DNA from: an uncultured Pseudomonadales bacterium
Lineage (GTDB): Bacteria; Pseudomonadota; Gammaproteobacteria; Pseudomonadales; Pseudohongiellaceae
Length of the DNA stretch: 64,000 nt
NCBI GenBank assembly: GCA_943789485.1
Contig: CALSUH010000013.1
Location: 124,824 to 188,823 of the forward strand
Direction of reading: 5' to 3'
Within the stretch, counting starts at the first letter, position 1; each line of letters opens with the position of its first letter. Shown in pieces: positions 1 to 8,065 of the stretch. Below the pieces are notes generated by a model. The model ran no database searches. It was given only the letters and a program-made list of their open reading frames with translations, and had not been told where the DNA came from. A program made the translations under genes and the position numbers.

Positions 1-856
1 TGCTGTTCGGATCGATTGTTGCTTCGGCTCTAACCAGCTTCCCTCGCCAATGGTGCTCTTCCCCACCATAGAAGCCTGTGAGTGTGACATCTGGCGCCGC
101 ATTTCCGACTAACTCACCACGAGTACCCAATGGAATATCCAGATAACCAAGCTGGCGAATGGCTAGTGGAAGTCGCACTTCTACTTCATCTGCGCCATAA
201 AGAATGGCAGCAGATTGAGCACGATTAATATATTGGCCTAATTCAACCTCTCGAGTTTCGATAATGGCGTTAAAGGGAGCTTTAATTTCTGTACGCTCCA
301 AATCAAGCTGTGCTTGCTTATAGCTGGCCTGAGAATCAAGAAGTCTGGCTGCATTCACGTCCGCTGCACGCCGCGCGTCCTGTAATTGCGAGTCGCTGGC
401 CAGACGCTGTTCGGCTAACCCTGCCAGTCGCTCTAATTCATTGTTCGCATGACTCGATTCGGCCTGAGCCTGTTGCATGGACGCACTAGCACGTGCCAGA
501 ACTGTTTCAAAGTCACTGCTTTCTAATCGCAGAAGAACTTCTCCTTCTTCCACATAAGCACCCGCCTGCATGGATGGAGAAATCCAGGCTATAGGACCCG
601 CTACTGCAGCAGATACACTGGCAAGCTGAGCTGCCTGAACCCTACCCTGAGATTCAACAACTAACTGAACTGATTGTTGTTTTACTTCCGTCACTCTTAC
701 ACTCACCGGAATCATTTCTGGAGCAGATTCAATGACTGCTGTTGGCGTTCGAAGCAACAACACCGTAATGAGCAGGGAGAACAGTAATATCACTATAGGC
801 AAAGCTACGCGCTTCATACGGCTACTCCGACCGAGTCTATTAAGGCTAGACGACAT
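1..856 (-). CDS. RND efflux membrane fusion protein (HlyD/AcrA type), 3' end outside window
   Basis: Periplasmic adaptor that links an inner-membrane RND pump to an outer-membrane channel. Reading leftward from the ATG at 856, about 285 codons are present: a single N-terminal membrane anchor (residues about 14-32, VALPIVILLFSLLITVLLL), then a barrel-sandwich/lipoyl half (GRVQAAQLASVSAAVAG), an alpha-hairpin coiled coil rich in Ala, Gln and Glu (QAQAESSHANNELERLAG), the returning lipoyl half (RTEIKAPFNAIIETREVE) and the start of the beta-barrel. The C-terminus lies beyond the left edge, where the RND pump gene would be expected next. A second ATG 13 codons downstream is also possible as start. 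An inverted repeat just upstream may be its operator. The family is clear; the substrate cannot be told. Confidence 0.85.
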   Translation of the reverse strand, partial: MSSSLNRLGRSSRMKRVALPIVILLFSLLITVLLLRTPTAVIESAPEMIPVSVRVTEVKQQSVQLVVESQGRVQAAQLASVSAAVAGPIAWISPSMQAGAYVEEGEVLLRLESSDFETVLARASASMQQAQAESSHANNELERLAGLAEQRLASDSQLQDARRAADVNAARLLDSQASYKQAQLDLERTEIKAPFNAIIETREVELGQYINRAQSAAILYGADEVEVRLPLAIRQLGYLDIPLGTRGELVGNAAPDVTLTGFYGGEEHHWRGKLVRAEATIDPNS

Positions 857-1243
857 TTAATGAATATTTCGTTCATCTCATTTATTGTTTGTTTGTTCAT
901 TTTTACACGTTATCCGTCTAAGTTTTCAGTATTGATGGCTCAACCAGCTTTTCTGATCACCCGTTATAGTGGTATTAATTCCATCTGCGATTACTTGGCA
1001 AACTTCAACAAAGTGGGCTTGCATAGCCAAAGCGGCGAAGACAGAATCGTTACTCAGAAAATTATTTTCAGAAAATTCAAAAAATACAGCAAAGTGTCCT
1101 CATCCATTTTTCTAGCTTTATACGAATTTTCTTCATTTATAGGATCACTTTTACCTATACAACTACTATAAATACGAGAAAATCGATTAATATCCCCAAT
1201 CTATCTATCTCTAATCCAGCTCGCCTCGGCGCTTTATGCCTGT
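857..1243. other. AT-rich intergenic region, no gene recognised
   Basis: About 390 AT-rich bases between the efflux gene and the 3' end of the FadR-type regulator. It should hold the efflux promoter. A 103-codon forward reading frame is present but is low-complexity (Phe, Ile, Ser, Lys), lacks a convincing ribosome binding site and starts in the putative operator, so it is not called as a gene. Confidence 0.5.
860..876. promoter_or_regulatory. Inverted repeat upstream of the efflux gene, possible repressor operator
   Basis: ATGAA, seven bases, TTCAT, starting three bases before the ATG of the membrane fusion gene. Many RND operons are repressed by TetR-type proteins that bind short dyads in this position. 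No regulator gene lies next to it on this side, so the role is an inference from position and symmetry only. Confidence 0.25.
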
Positions 1244-1978
1244 TCAAGCCCCACTAAACTGCTCGGATCGATGGCCTTCAGAGTTAAACCTGAGCGCTTT
1301 GCCGACTGTACCGCGTAGCTCTTCAAAATAATTCTGCATAGCTTTGCTTGCTAACTCACCATCTCGTTTGCTTAAACTCTCCCCAAGGGTAGTCAGCAGC
1401 CTATCTGTAGAGCCCTTCTTCAAATCAGGCTGAAATCCGCGTTTCATCATCTGATCCACAAACTGTGCCTTCAGATCATTTCTTATAAGCCTCACCACTA
1501 AATTGTCCGCAATAGTCGACATGGCCTCCAAGAATTCCCGCCAACGGGGCTGCATAGCTTCAATATCATCAGAATGGTTTGCTAATTCTACGAGCAACTG
1601 CTTTAGCTGTGTAAGTTGCTCTGGTGACGCCGCGTTGACGGCATTCTTTACTGTCATGGAGGTCAATACACTAAACGTCTGCAAGAATTGATCGACAAGA
1701 AGCGGGTCTGGATGATCATCAAGTGCTAAGAGGGGACCCAGAACCGCCAAACTAGCCGAATTCACGCTCTGCACGCGCGCACCGCCTGGTTGCGTGTGAA
1801 TTAGCCCTAGCTGCTCCAGTTGCGACAGTGCCTCGCGCACAGCACCGCGGCTGGCATCAAATCGTGCAGCGAGATCACGCTCTGAGGGGAAACGATCGCC
1901 ACTTCGATAGCGTTGCCGAAGTATTTCGTCACGCAGAATATCGGCGATTTCATGGCTAATTGTGTTATTTGAGGACAT
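1244..1978 (-). CDS. FadR-subfamily GntR transcriptional regulator
   Basis: DNA-binding repressor of 244 residues. Residues about 5-70 form the GntR winged helix (GDRFPSERDLAARF, SRGAVREALSQLEQLG), followed by an all-helical FCD-type ligand domain (about 95-225). The frame extends 15 codons further to an ATG at 2023, but that start would lie against the operator. The start at 1978 (MSSNNTISHE) leaves room for a promoter and fits family length. The promoter at 2053-2080 and the two palindromes at 2026-2053 indicate autorepression. FadR-type proteins usually sense organic acids or acyl compounds and control a neighbouring catabolic or transport gene. Here the neighbours are an efflux adaptor and a signalling protein, so the target is unclear. 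Confidence 0.85.
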   Translation of the reverse strand: MSSNNTISHEIADILRDEILRQRYRSGDRFPSERDLAARFDASRGAVREALSQLEQLGLIHTQPGGARVQSVNSASLAVLGPLLALDDHPDPLLVDQFLQTFSVLTSMTVKNAVNAASPEQLTQLKQLLVELANHSDDIEAMQPRWREFLEAMSTIADNLVVRLIRNDLKAQFVDQMMKRGFQPDLKKGSTDRLLTTLGESLSKRDGELASKAMQNYFEELRGTVGKALRFNSEGHRSEQFSGA

Positions 1979-2025
1979 CGATCGCCTATTTATTTCGAAC
2001 GCTTGGCGCCAGGAGGCGTACATTT

Positions 2026-2053
2026 TTTGGTCGGACCAAATTGGTCAGACCAA
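2026..2053. promoter_or_regulatory. Tandem FadR/PdhR-type operators upstream of the GntR gene
   Basis: Two adjoining palindromes. TTTGGTC-G-GACCAAA at 2026-2040 is perfect over 7 bp arms, and TTGGTC-A-GACCAA at 2041-2053 is perfect over 6 bp arms. Their centres are 14 bp apart. Both fit the TGGTnnnACCA core known for FadR-subfamily regulators such as PdhR and FadR. They cover the predicted transcription start of the adjacent regulator gene, the classic layout for autorepression, with two dimers side by side. Confidence 0.75.
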
Positions 2054-2080
2054 ATATAGAGCCAAAATCCTATATTACAA
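2053..2080 (-). promoter_or_regulatory. Sigma70-like promoter of the GntR gene
   Basis: On the minus strand TTGTAA (2075-2080) and TATATT (2053-2058) are separated by 16 bp. They match the -35 and -10 consensus at 4/6 and 5/6. Transcription would start within the tandem operator immediately downstream. Confidence 0.5.
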
Positions 2081-2541
2081 GCTGCTGGAGACGAACCGAG
2101 TGATATTTTTGCTGACCAGAAAATCGTGGGCTATAAGAAGGCCGGCACATAAAACCACGCAGTCAAATGAACTAAACAATGAGATTTCGGCACAGTCGAT
2201 GCGCTGTAGGACATGGTTTTAACCGGTGCGTCGAAATCGAGTTCATGGTTTACGTTACTAAGCGGTATCTCACGAAGATTTCGGCATCGACATCCTGCAG
2301 ATAGTGGTCGCCGCACTCGCTTTTTCACTCGCAAAAAAGATGCAGAAAAACGCGCCACTTGTGGCCGAAGTGATTATTTACTTGTATCCTGTAGAAAATT
2401 TACCTGAGTCCTATCGCCTTCAACGCAAGGGTACTCAATTGTCCTGTAAAACCAATAACAATAGATTTCAGCAGGGCTATGCTCCTGTCCACGCTTTAAA
2501 AACCCCCTTTCACTGGTAGGCGGATAGTTGAAAATTACTGT
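2081..2541. other. Intergenic region, possible unrecognised gene remnant
   Basis: About 460 bases with no gene that can be supported. One forward frame (about 2262-2519) reads as a helical, protein-like stretch around ILQIVVAALAFSLAKKMQKN, but it lacks a convincing start and matches no family known to me. It could be the tail of a decayed gene. The promoter of the cyclase/HD-GYP gene should lie near the right end. Confidence 0.35.
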
Positions 2542-4539
2542 ATGGAAGCGATAAAAAAGTATTTAGTCGACAACTTCGAAGGGGGTTTTGTCCTCGTAAT
2601 TTTGGTATTCGTGAGCGTTACCGTGTGGCTAGTGGAAGCAAAGCTATCTTTCTTGAACTTCTTCTATCTACCGATCTTATTGAGTTCCTACTACCTAGGC
2701 ACTCGTTCCGGTGTATTGGGTGCGTTCTTCACCTTTCTAGTCATCGCCCTGTTCGCTAGCATCTACCCTGATCGCTTCACTGCCTCTTTGGACAATTTTG
2801 GCCTTGCCGCTTCGGTACTAACTTGGGGCGGCTTCTTAATACTGACCGCTGTCATCGTAGGCTTCACCCACCGCGAGTTGCAAGATAAGGTAACCGAGGC
2901 GCTACTTTCAAAAGCCGAGGCCAGTGGAAATGCTGAACTGCTTGAACAGACCATGGCCACCATTCAAGAGTTCGAATCTGAGCTAGACTATAAGGTCAAT
3001 GAAAGAACCCGCGTACTCGAAGAGAAGACGAAATCTATTACGGCCCATAAAGAAAGGGTAGAGGAAACACTCTACTCAACCATGGATCCAGCTGTTGTTA
3101 AGCTGATGATCCAGGGTCGCATCCGCACAGAAAATAGACACATTAGCGTAATGCGATCAAATCTTAAGGGCTTCACCAAGTATTCTGAAAAGCACCCCCC
3201 AGATGTCGTGATTACTGAATTGAACAAATTCTTAGGAGACATGGAAACCATTCTGCTTAACTACAACGCCCATATCGACAAGTTTATGGGTGATGGCATC
3301 ATGTCCGAATTCGGCGCACCCATTCATTATAAGAAACACACTCTTCTCGCCGTGGCCTGTGCCTGGAAGATGCAGGAGAAAATGCAGAACGCCGAGCATC
3401 CTTGCGAACTCAGAATTGGCATATCAACTGGTGTCGCCACTACTGGCATGATCGGTGTAAAGCGTCAGTCATTTACGGCATTCGGCGACATCGTGAATCT
3501 AGCCTCACGCATCGAAGGCATGTGCGAACCGGGCCGTGTCACAGTCGATGAATCAACATTTACTGAATGTAACGATATTTTCGATTTCAAACCCGTCTCT
3601 GCCCTCCCAACCTATACACGATCAGGCAACCACGCTCTAGTCGACGAAATTTCAATTCTAATCAAAGCGGTAAGTGCAAACGTCGACAATGTCTCAATGC
3701 GCATCGAGTTGGCCCAGCTCTTAAAGGAAGCGAACGACCTAGAGCAGGCACATCTGCATTTAAAAAGCGCCATGGAACTCGAACCCAGCAACAAAGAGGT
3801 AAAAGCTGCCTATGCAGAGGTCTCAGTATTAATGGAAGAGCAACGGGACCTCACAGTTCGTGAGCGCCGCAGCATTATCCGTCTCTACGAAGTTGTCCGG
3901 TTCAAGGATCCTCTTAACAGAGCGTCACAACTTCCTTCGCACTTGCTGGAAAATATACAAGAGAAACTAGACCAACTCGTTACCTATCCGGAAGACTTTA
4001 TTTTGCCAGTTGAATGCTTAGATGGCTCCGTTGGCTTCTCTCGGCTTACGGGTATCACCGCATTTCTGATCGCAGATCGAATGAATCTTGTCGATCAAGA
4101 GAAGCACGACATACTCGAAGCCGGCTATCTGGCTGAAATCGGTAAAACTATTGTGCCTGAAAATATATTGAACCGTAATGGTAGCCTAAGCGAAGACGAC
4201 TACACTCATGTCTACATGCACCCAAGAGAGGGTGTGCGCAAGCTGCGCAATACCGGCTACGAAAATGAGAAAATGCTGGAAATCATCGAGTGCCACCACG
4301 AGAACTTCGATGGCTCTGGCTATCCCGCAGGTATTCAAGGTGAAAACATACCAATCGGCGCACGCATACTGGCAGTAGCCGAGTCCTATATCAGCCTAAC
4401 CATGAACCGACCTTACCGAAATCCGCGGGACGGCAAAGCGGCACTGACTGAGATCAGCAAGTATGTTCACAGAGGCAAGTTTGATCCTATTGTAGTAGAC
4501 ACATTGTCTGAAATCGTTAGCATGCTCGATAAAAAATAG
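2542..4539 (+). CDS. Membrane class III cyclase / HD-GYP fusion with altered active sites
   Basis: A 665-residue signalling protein. Residues 15-108 hold three to four membrane helices. A coiled coil (110-180) leads to a class III adenylate/guanylate cyclase domain (195-350), a helical TPR-like linker (365-430) and an HD-GYP-type domain (480-660). In the cyclase the motif that normally reads ADIRGFT is SNLKGFT, so the first metal Asp is Asn207. The second Asp (GDG, D251), Lys247 and the FGDIVNLASR segment with D316, N319 and R323 remain. In the HD-GYP domain the HD pair is Ala531-Glu532 (GYLAEIGK) and VAD is VAE (E614), while HP560-561, HH585-586 and DGSGYP are kept. Cyclases make cAMP/cGMP and HD-GYPs hydrolyse c-di-GMP. 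Whether either activity survives is doubtful, and a regulatory or scaffold role is possible. Confidence 0.85.
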   Translation: MEAIKKYLVDNFEGGFVLVILVFVSVTVWLVEAKLSFLNFFYLPILLSSYYLGTRSGVLGAFFTFLVIALFASIYPDRFTASLDNFGLAASVLTWGGFLILTAVIVGFTHRELQDKVTEALLSKAEASGNAELLEQTMATIQEFESELDYKVNERTRVLEEKTKSITAHKERVEETLYSTMDPAVVKLMIQGRIRTENRHISVMRSNLKGFTKYSEKHPPDVVITELNKFLGDMETILLNYNAHIDKFMGDGIMSEFGAPIHYKKHTLLAVACAWKMQEKMQNAEHPCELRIGISTGVATTGMIGVKRQSFTAFGDIVNLASRIEGMCEPGRVTVDESTFTECNDIFDFKPVSALPTYTRSGNHALVDEISILIKAVSANVDNVSMRIELAQLLKEANDLEQAHLHLKSAMELEPSNKEVKAAYAEVSVLMEEQRDLTVRERRSIIRLYEVVRFKDPLNRASQLPSHLLENIQEKLDQLVTYPEDFILPVECLDGSVGFSRLTGITAFLIADRMNLVDQEKHDILEAGYLAEIGKTIVPENILNRNGSLSEDDYTHVYMHPREGVRKLRNTGYENEKMLEIIECHHENFDGSGYPAGIQGENIPIGARILAVAESYISLTMNRPYRNPRDGKAALTEISKYVHRGKFDPIVVDTLSEIVSMLDKK

Positions 4540-4570
4540 CCCAAAACATTCTATATGAGGAATTACAACA

Positions 4571-4900
4571 ATGAGAAATACTAGCAGAATTACAACAATC
4601 GCCTTGCTGGCAATTTTACTTTCAGCGTGCAGCTTGTTCGCCCCCAAGACTGTTTGGATCGACGTGCGCTCGCTCGATGAATACAACGAAGACCATATCT
4701 CTAATACAGAACACATCCCCCACCTTGAGATCGCCGCGCAGATAAGCGACCTTGATTTGGATAAAGATACGTCTATCAAGTTGTTCTGCCGCAGCGGCGT
4801 TAGAGCAGGCCTTGCGCAAACAGTATTGCAAGACCTAGGCTACACCAACGTAGAGAATGTCGGCGGCATTGCAGATGCTAGAGTAGTTTTAAGTCAGTAA
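4571..4900 (+). CDS. Rhodanese-domain lipoprotein (PspE-like)
   Basis: A 109-residue exported protein with a lipoprotein signal (ALLAILLSAC, lipid on Cys20) followed by a single short rhodanese domain. WIDVRSLDEYNEDHI opens the domain, and the active-site loop CRSGVRAG has the catalytic Cys at about residue 77. It ends GLAQTVLQDLGYTNVENVGG, typical of PspE/GlpE-size single-domain rhodaneses. These transfer sulfane sulfur from thiosulfate to acceptors. The gene lies 31 bp after the cyclase fusion, has a good ribosome binding site (GAGGAA) and is followed by a strong terminator, so the two may share a transcript. Confidence 0.85.
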   Translation: MRNTSRITTIALLAILLSACSLFAPKTVWIDVRSLDEYNEDHISNTEHIPHLEIAAQISDLDLDKDTSIKLFCRSGVRAGLAQTVLQDLGYTNVENVGGIADARVVLSQ

Positions 4901-4929
4901 CAGCGCAGCATTCATGTTGTAGATATGTA

Positions 4930-4968
4930 AACGGGCGGAGGGAATGCTAATTCCCTACGCCCGTTTTT
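4930..4968 (+). terminator. Rho-independent terminator after the rhodanese gene
   Basis: AACGGGCG plus GAGGGAA pairs with TTCCCT, A, CGCCCGTT across a short TGCTAA loop and is followed by a T run. Confidence 0.85.
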
Positions 4969-5143
4969 ATTAGCTGACTAGGCACATCGAACTACGAATT
5001 CTAGCCAATGGGCCTTTACTAAACAGGTCATCCCAACGTATAGCAAGCATTCTGCTACTGCGCACTTTGCGTGTAGTTTCGCTCTAGACATGGCAAACTT
5101 GAAAAAACAACACAATAGCGCCGCCACGCGGCAGGAGCGAATC

Positions 5144-5902
5144 ATGTACCTTTCTAAAAAACTAGTTATCAATATGCTTGCTGGCTGCACGCTCGCACTA
5201 GCGGGAGGCATCGCCAATGCTGCCGATGCCAATGTTTCTGCCGCACTATCCCATTCCGATCGTCCCAGCGGCGACGCCGATGCAGACGAGAGGCGCAAAC
5301 CGGGTCAGGTGCTCGCATTCGCAGGGCTTGAGACTGGCATGGATGTTCTCGAGCTTGAGGCAGGCGGCGGTTATTACACAGAGATTCTAAGTCGTTCTGT
5401 GGGCCCTAGTGGTAGTGTCATTCTACAACACGCACCGGGCTTAATGGGGTTCGTTGGTGATGGCATCGATCTGCGTACAGCGAACAACCGACTGACGAAT
5501 GTCACAGTAAGCATCACTCAGTTCGATGATCTAGATGCCGCCGACAACTCAGTCGACATGGTGACTTGGATTCAGGGACCACACGAACTTGGTTTCGCAC
5601 CGGATGGGAATAGCCTAGGTGACGCAGCTGGTGCCTTTCGCGAGATCGCTAGAGTATTGAAGCCAGGTGGCGTGCTCGTTGCCTCCGATCATCAGGCCCC
5701 TGCAGGAGCGGGGCTGGAAGCCGGTGGAACCTTGCACCGTATTGAAGAAATTTGGGTTACTGAGATGGCAGCAGCGGCAGGGCTCAGCGTCGCAGCCACC
5801 TCTGACCTGTTGAAGAATTCAGACGACCCGCTAACTGATGGCGTCTTTGCACCGTCCATTCGCGGCAACACTAGTCAGTTTTTGGTTCTGTACAGAAAAT
5901 AA
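5144..5902 (+). CDS. Exported class I SAM-dependent methyltransferase
   Basis: A 252-residue protein with a Sec signal peptide (MYLSKKLVINMLAGCTLALA, cleavage after ANA) in front of a class I methyltransferase fold. Motif I reads VLELEAGGGYYTEIL, and later segments (DMVTWIQGPHELGF, REIARVLKPGGVLVASDH) match motifs II and III of predicted methyltransferases of the COG4798 type. The start at 5144 is chosen because AGGAG lies seven bases upstream and the signal peptide begins there; an upstream ATG at 5090 has neither. SAM is not known to be available in the periplasm, so either the leader is a membrane anchor or the fold serves another purpose. It stands alone between a terminator and a convergent pseudogene. 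Confidence 0.75.
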   Translation: MYLSKKLVINMLAGCTLALAGGIANAADANVSAALSHSDRPSGDADADERRKPGQVLAFAGLETGMDVLELEAGGGYYTEILSRSVGPSGSVILQHAPGLMGFVGDGIDLRTANNRLTNVTVSITQFDDLDAADNSVDMVTWIQGPHELGFAPDGNSLGDAAGAFREIARVLKPGGVLVASDHQAPAGAGLEAGGTLHRIEEIWVTEMAAAAGLSVAATSDLLKNSDDPLTDGVFAPSIRGNTSQFLVLYRK

Positions 5903-5915
5903 AAGAATAGAAATT

Positions 5916-6556
5916 CTAATCAGCAATCAATGATGTCAATACGCGTCGCTGGCCCTCGAAGGGTCGGCGACCGTGCATTACTAAGAAGTTATCCACCAAC
6001 GCCACGTCACCTGACTGCCAGGGAATATCGAAGCTAAGTTCATCACCAATGTGTATCGCCTTCACCATCGCCTGGGTGCTGATCTCAGAATCATCGCCAA
6101 AGCGAATCGATTTTTGTTTGGCGTTGCGCGTGTCTTTCCAACCACGAAATGCTGCGATGAGTTGATTAAAAAATACTCGTAGGCCGTTTTGGGTTTCTCG
6201 TATTGCCGGTAATACAGCAGTAGTCACGCGTAGACTATTTTCCTCCAACCACTGCCACTGGTAACCCAATTTTCGCAGCTTGTCCTCGGCGGCAGACTTA
6301 TTGTCTGTGCTCAGTGTGCTGCGCCAACTTCGACCCTGACCGGACTCGGAATCATCAATATCTGGCATCACATTAGAGTAGCGCACGCCCTTCTTGGCGC
6401 AGTCCGCGACAAATTCCGGCGCTTGCTTTTCCAACTCTGCAATAACACGTCGGAACGGCACTATGGCATCGCGCCCCCGCTGTGAGCGGCCTGTTCACAA
6501 TAAAAAAACAATTTTGAGGGGTAGATCGGGGTCTGCGTCATCTCATGGTGTAGGAA
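5916..6556 (-). pseudogene. Broken TauD/TfdA-family (SyrP-like) oxygenase remnant
   Basis: The longest open part (6461 down to 5916, 181 codons) carries the C-terminal half of an Fe(II)/2-oxoglutarate oxygenase-like protein: GRSWRSTL, VFFNQLIAAFRGWKD and the distal iron-ligand region DNFLVMHGRRPF. Just upstream, in another frame, lies the part with the first ligands (FLHHEMTQTP, IYPSKLFFYCEQAAHSGG). That frame hits TAG at 6461-6463, resumes as CRSDVLL, then needs one extra base to rejoin AELEKQAPEF, so a nonsense change and a one-base deletion separate the halves. Everything N-terminal to FLHHEM is missing and replaced by the start of an aldo/keto reductase. The gene is the last of a decaying operon. 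Confidence 0.8.
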
Positions 6557-6565
6557 AATAGAAAC

Positions 6566-6691
6566 AGATGCCGGTAGCCGATCTCGATGGCGTCGCAGAC
6601 CACGTTTGCAGTTGCTTCCTTCTCTTATCTTCCAAAGCCCAAGGCCTAGCGCTGGCATTGCACTGCCAGCCACTTCAATTGTCGATGTCAT
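6566..6691 (-). pseudogene. Aldo/keto reductase remnant (N-terminal piece only)
   Basis: From the ATG at 6691 the frame reads MTSTIEVAG then MPALGLGLWKI, the usual opening of an aldo/keto reductase. After an apparent one-base insertion the next frame continues EKEATANVVCDAIEIGYRHL, again characteristic of the family. About 42 codons later the homology stops and the sequence switches directly to a TauD-type oxygenase. The remaining 85% of the reductase, including the catalytic Tyr and Lys, is gone. The likely event is a deletion joining two neighbouring genes of the same operon. Confidence 0.75.
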
Positions 6692-6734
6692 TCTCTATCT
6701 AGATATAATTCAAGTTGATGTTGAGTGGCAGCTG

Positions 6735-7958
6735 CTACTGCGAAAGCGCAGCTGCCAATTTATGCAGATCAATGTATTGAGCTATTTCAATCGGGTTACC
6801 GGTAGCAATTGATTCTTGTGCGGCGCTCGCCACGATCATTGCCCACAAGCCTGGCAGTGGCGTTGCGCTGTCCACCAACTTTCCTTCCAAGCGATCGAGG
6901 AATGCACTGTGCTCGTAATAGGTCGCTCCATGATGACCAGACTTCTCGATTGCAGCCGGATAGCCAAGCTTAGTCGTACGCGAGGCACCCTGTTCGCCGA
7001 GATAAACAGAGACAGATGCATCCGGCGCCTTCATTTGCTGTAGGTCTACTCTCTCGCAGGCAAGCAGCCTTCCCTCATCACCACATATCACCAGCTCTTC
7101 ATAGAAGTCGGGGCAGAACATGTTGAGAGCGACCGTGGCACGCACACCATTGCTGTAGTCGATAGTGACGAAACTGTGATCATCGATGTCGGACTTCTTG
7201 CCGTCCTTCTCGAAGTCCAGAAAGTTAACTGCCTGCCCGCCACTGGCGAAGACACGCTGCGGCTTAGAGTCGGCGAGTAGATTGATCAGATCGAAATAGT
7301 GACAGCACTTCTCTACCAGAGTCCCTCCGCTGTATTCGTTGAACTTGTTCCACTGCCCAACTTTATCCAGAAACGGAGGCCGATATTCAGTCATGCTAAT
7401 GGCCTTGATCACGCCTAAGGACCTACGAGATAGCGCCTCATGAAAGGCCTCCACATATTGTGCCTTGTAGCGATATTGCAGCCCTATCTGAATGAAGGAC
7501 GCATAGCTGCTCGCCTGCTAGATTATTCTAGTCGCATCATTAAGAGAGGTTGCCATGGGCTTCTCTAGGAAGATCGGCTTGCCGGATTTAAGTGCTACTT
7601 GCAGCACATCAAAATGGGTGAAATTCGGCGTGCAGATAAACAGTGCATCGGCGGCAGGTTCCATACACGCCGCTTCCAAATCGTCGTAGCGGACAAGACC
7701 CTCACTAGAATAATCCTTGAATCCCGCTTCGGCTGCATCGAGACTTTGCTCGCTAGTATCGAAGATGCCGTGAATACTGGCGCGACCTAATGTCGCCGCG
7801 ACACGCATATGCTCCTGACCAATCGTGCCAGTTCCTATAACAACTAGTTTATGAGAAGGTGCTTCCGATCGATAAAGCTATTTGTCTGACTCGGGAATAT
7901 GCTACTGATTGCCTGCAGTTTCGAAGGAGCGCAGTCTTAGCTTTTTAGAATTGGTCAT
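6735..7958 (-). pseudogene. Gfo/Idh/MocA oxidoreductase interrupted by three in-frame TAG codons
   Basis: One continuous frame of 408 codons from the ATG at 7958 to the stop at 6735. It is interrupted only by TAG at codons 19 (7902-7904), 27 (7878-7880) and 147 (7518-7520). The translated parts fit a full-length Gfo/Idh/MocA protein: Rossmann motif LVVIGTGTIGQEH, DALFICTPNFTH, the EKP motif (KPIFLEKPMA), and C-terminal segments GGTLVEKCCHYFDLINLL and YYEHSAFLDRL. The family oxidises or epimerises sugars and inositols with NAD(P). TAG is a normal stop for other genes in the window, so loss of function is the simplest reading. The frame is otherwise free of shifts. It lies three bases after the ancestral end of the symporter gene, in the same operon. 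Confidence 0.8.
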
Positions 7959-8065
7959 CTTTCAAGTGTCTTTCTCTATTGCATCTGCCGTAGCGCCAGT
8001 CCCAGCGCCCAGCAGAATTAAGGAGGGCGTATCATGACGCGCAATCCACCACCAAACAACTACAT

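Noticed and set aside
860-1171. A 103-codon forward frame upstream of the efflux gene
   Set aside because: Low-complexity composition, no ribosome binding site, and the start coincides with the putative operator of the divergent gene.
2304-2519. Forward frame beginning at GTG with a helical, protein-like start
   Set aside because: No convincing start or family match; kept only as a possible remnant in the intergenic description.
6735-7958. Amber recoding (for example pyrrolysine or suppressed TAG) to explain the three TAG codons
   Set aside because: TAG is used as a normal stop by several intact genes here, and all neighbouring operon genes are also damaged, so gene decay is simpler. Kept as a finding to test.
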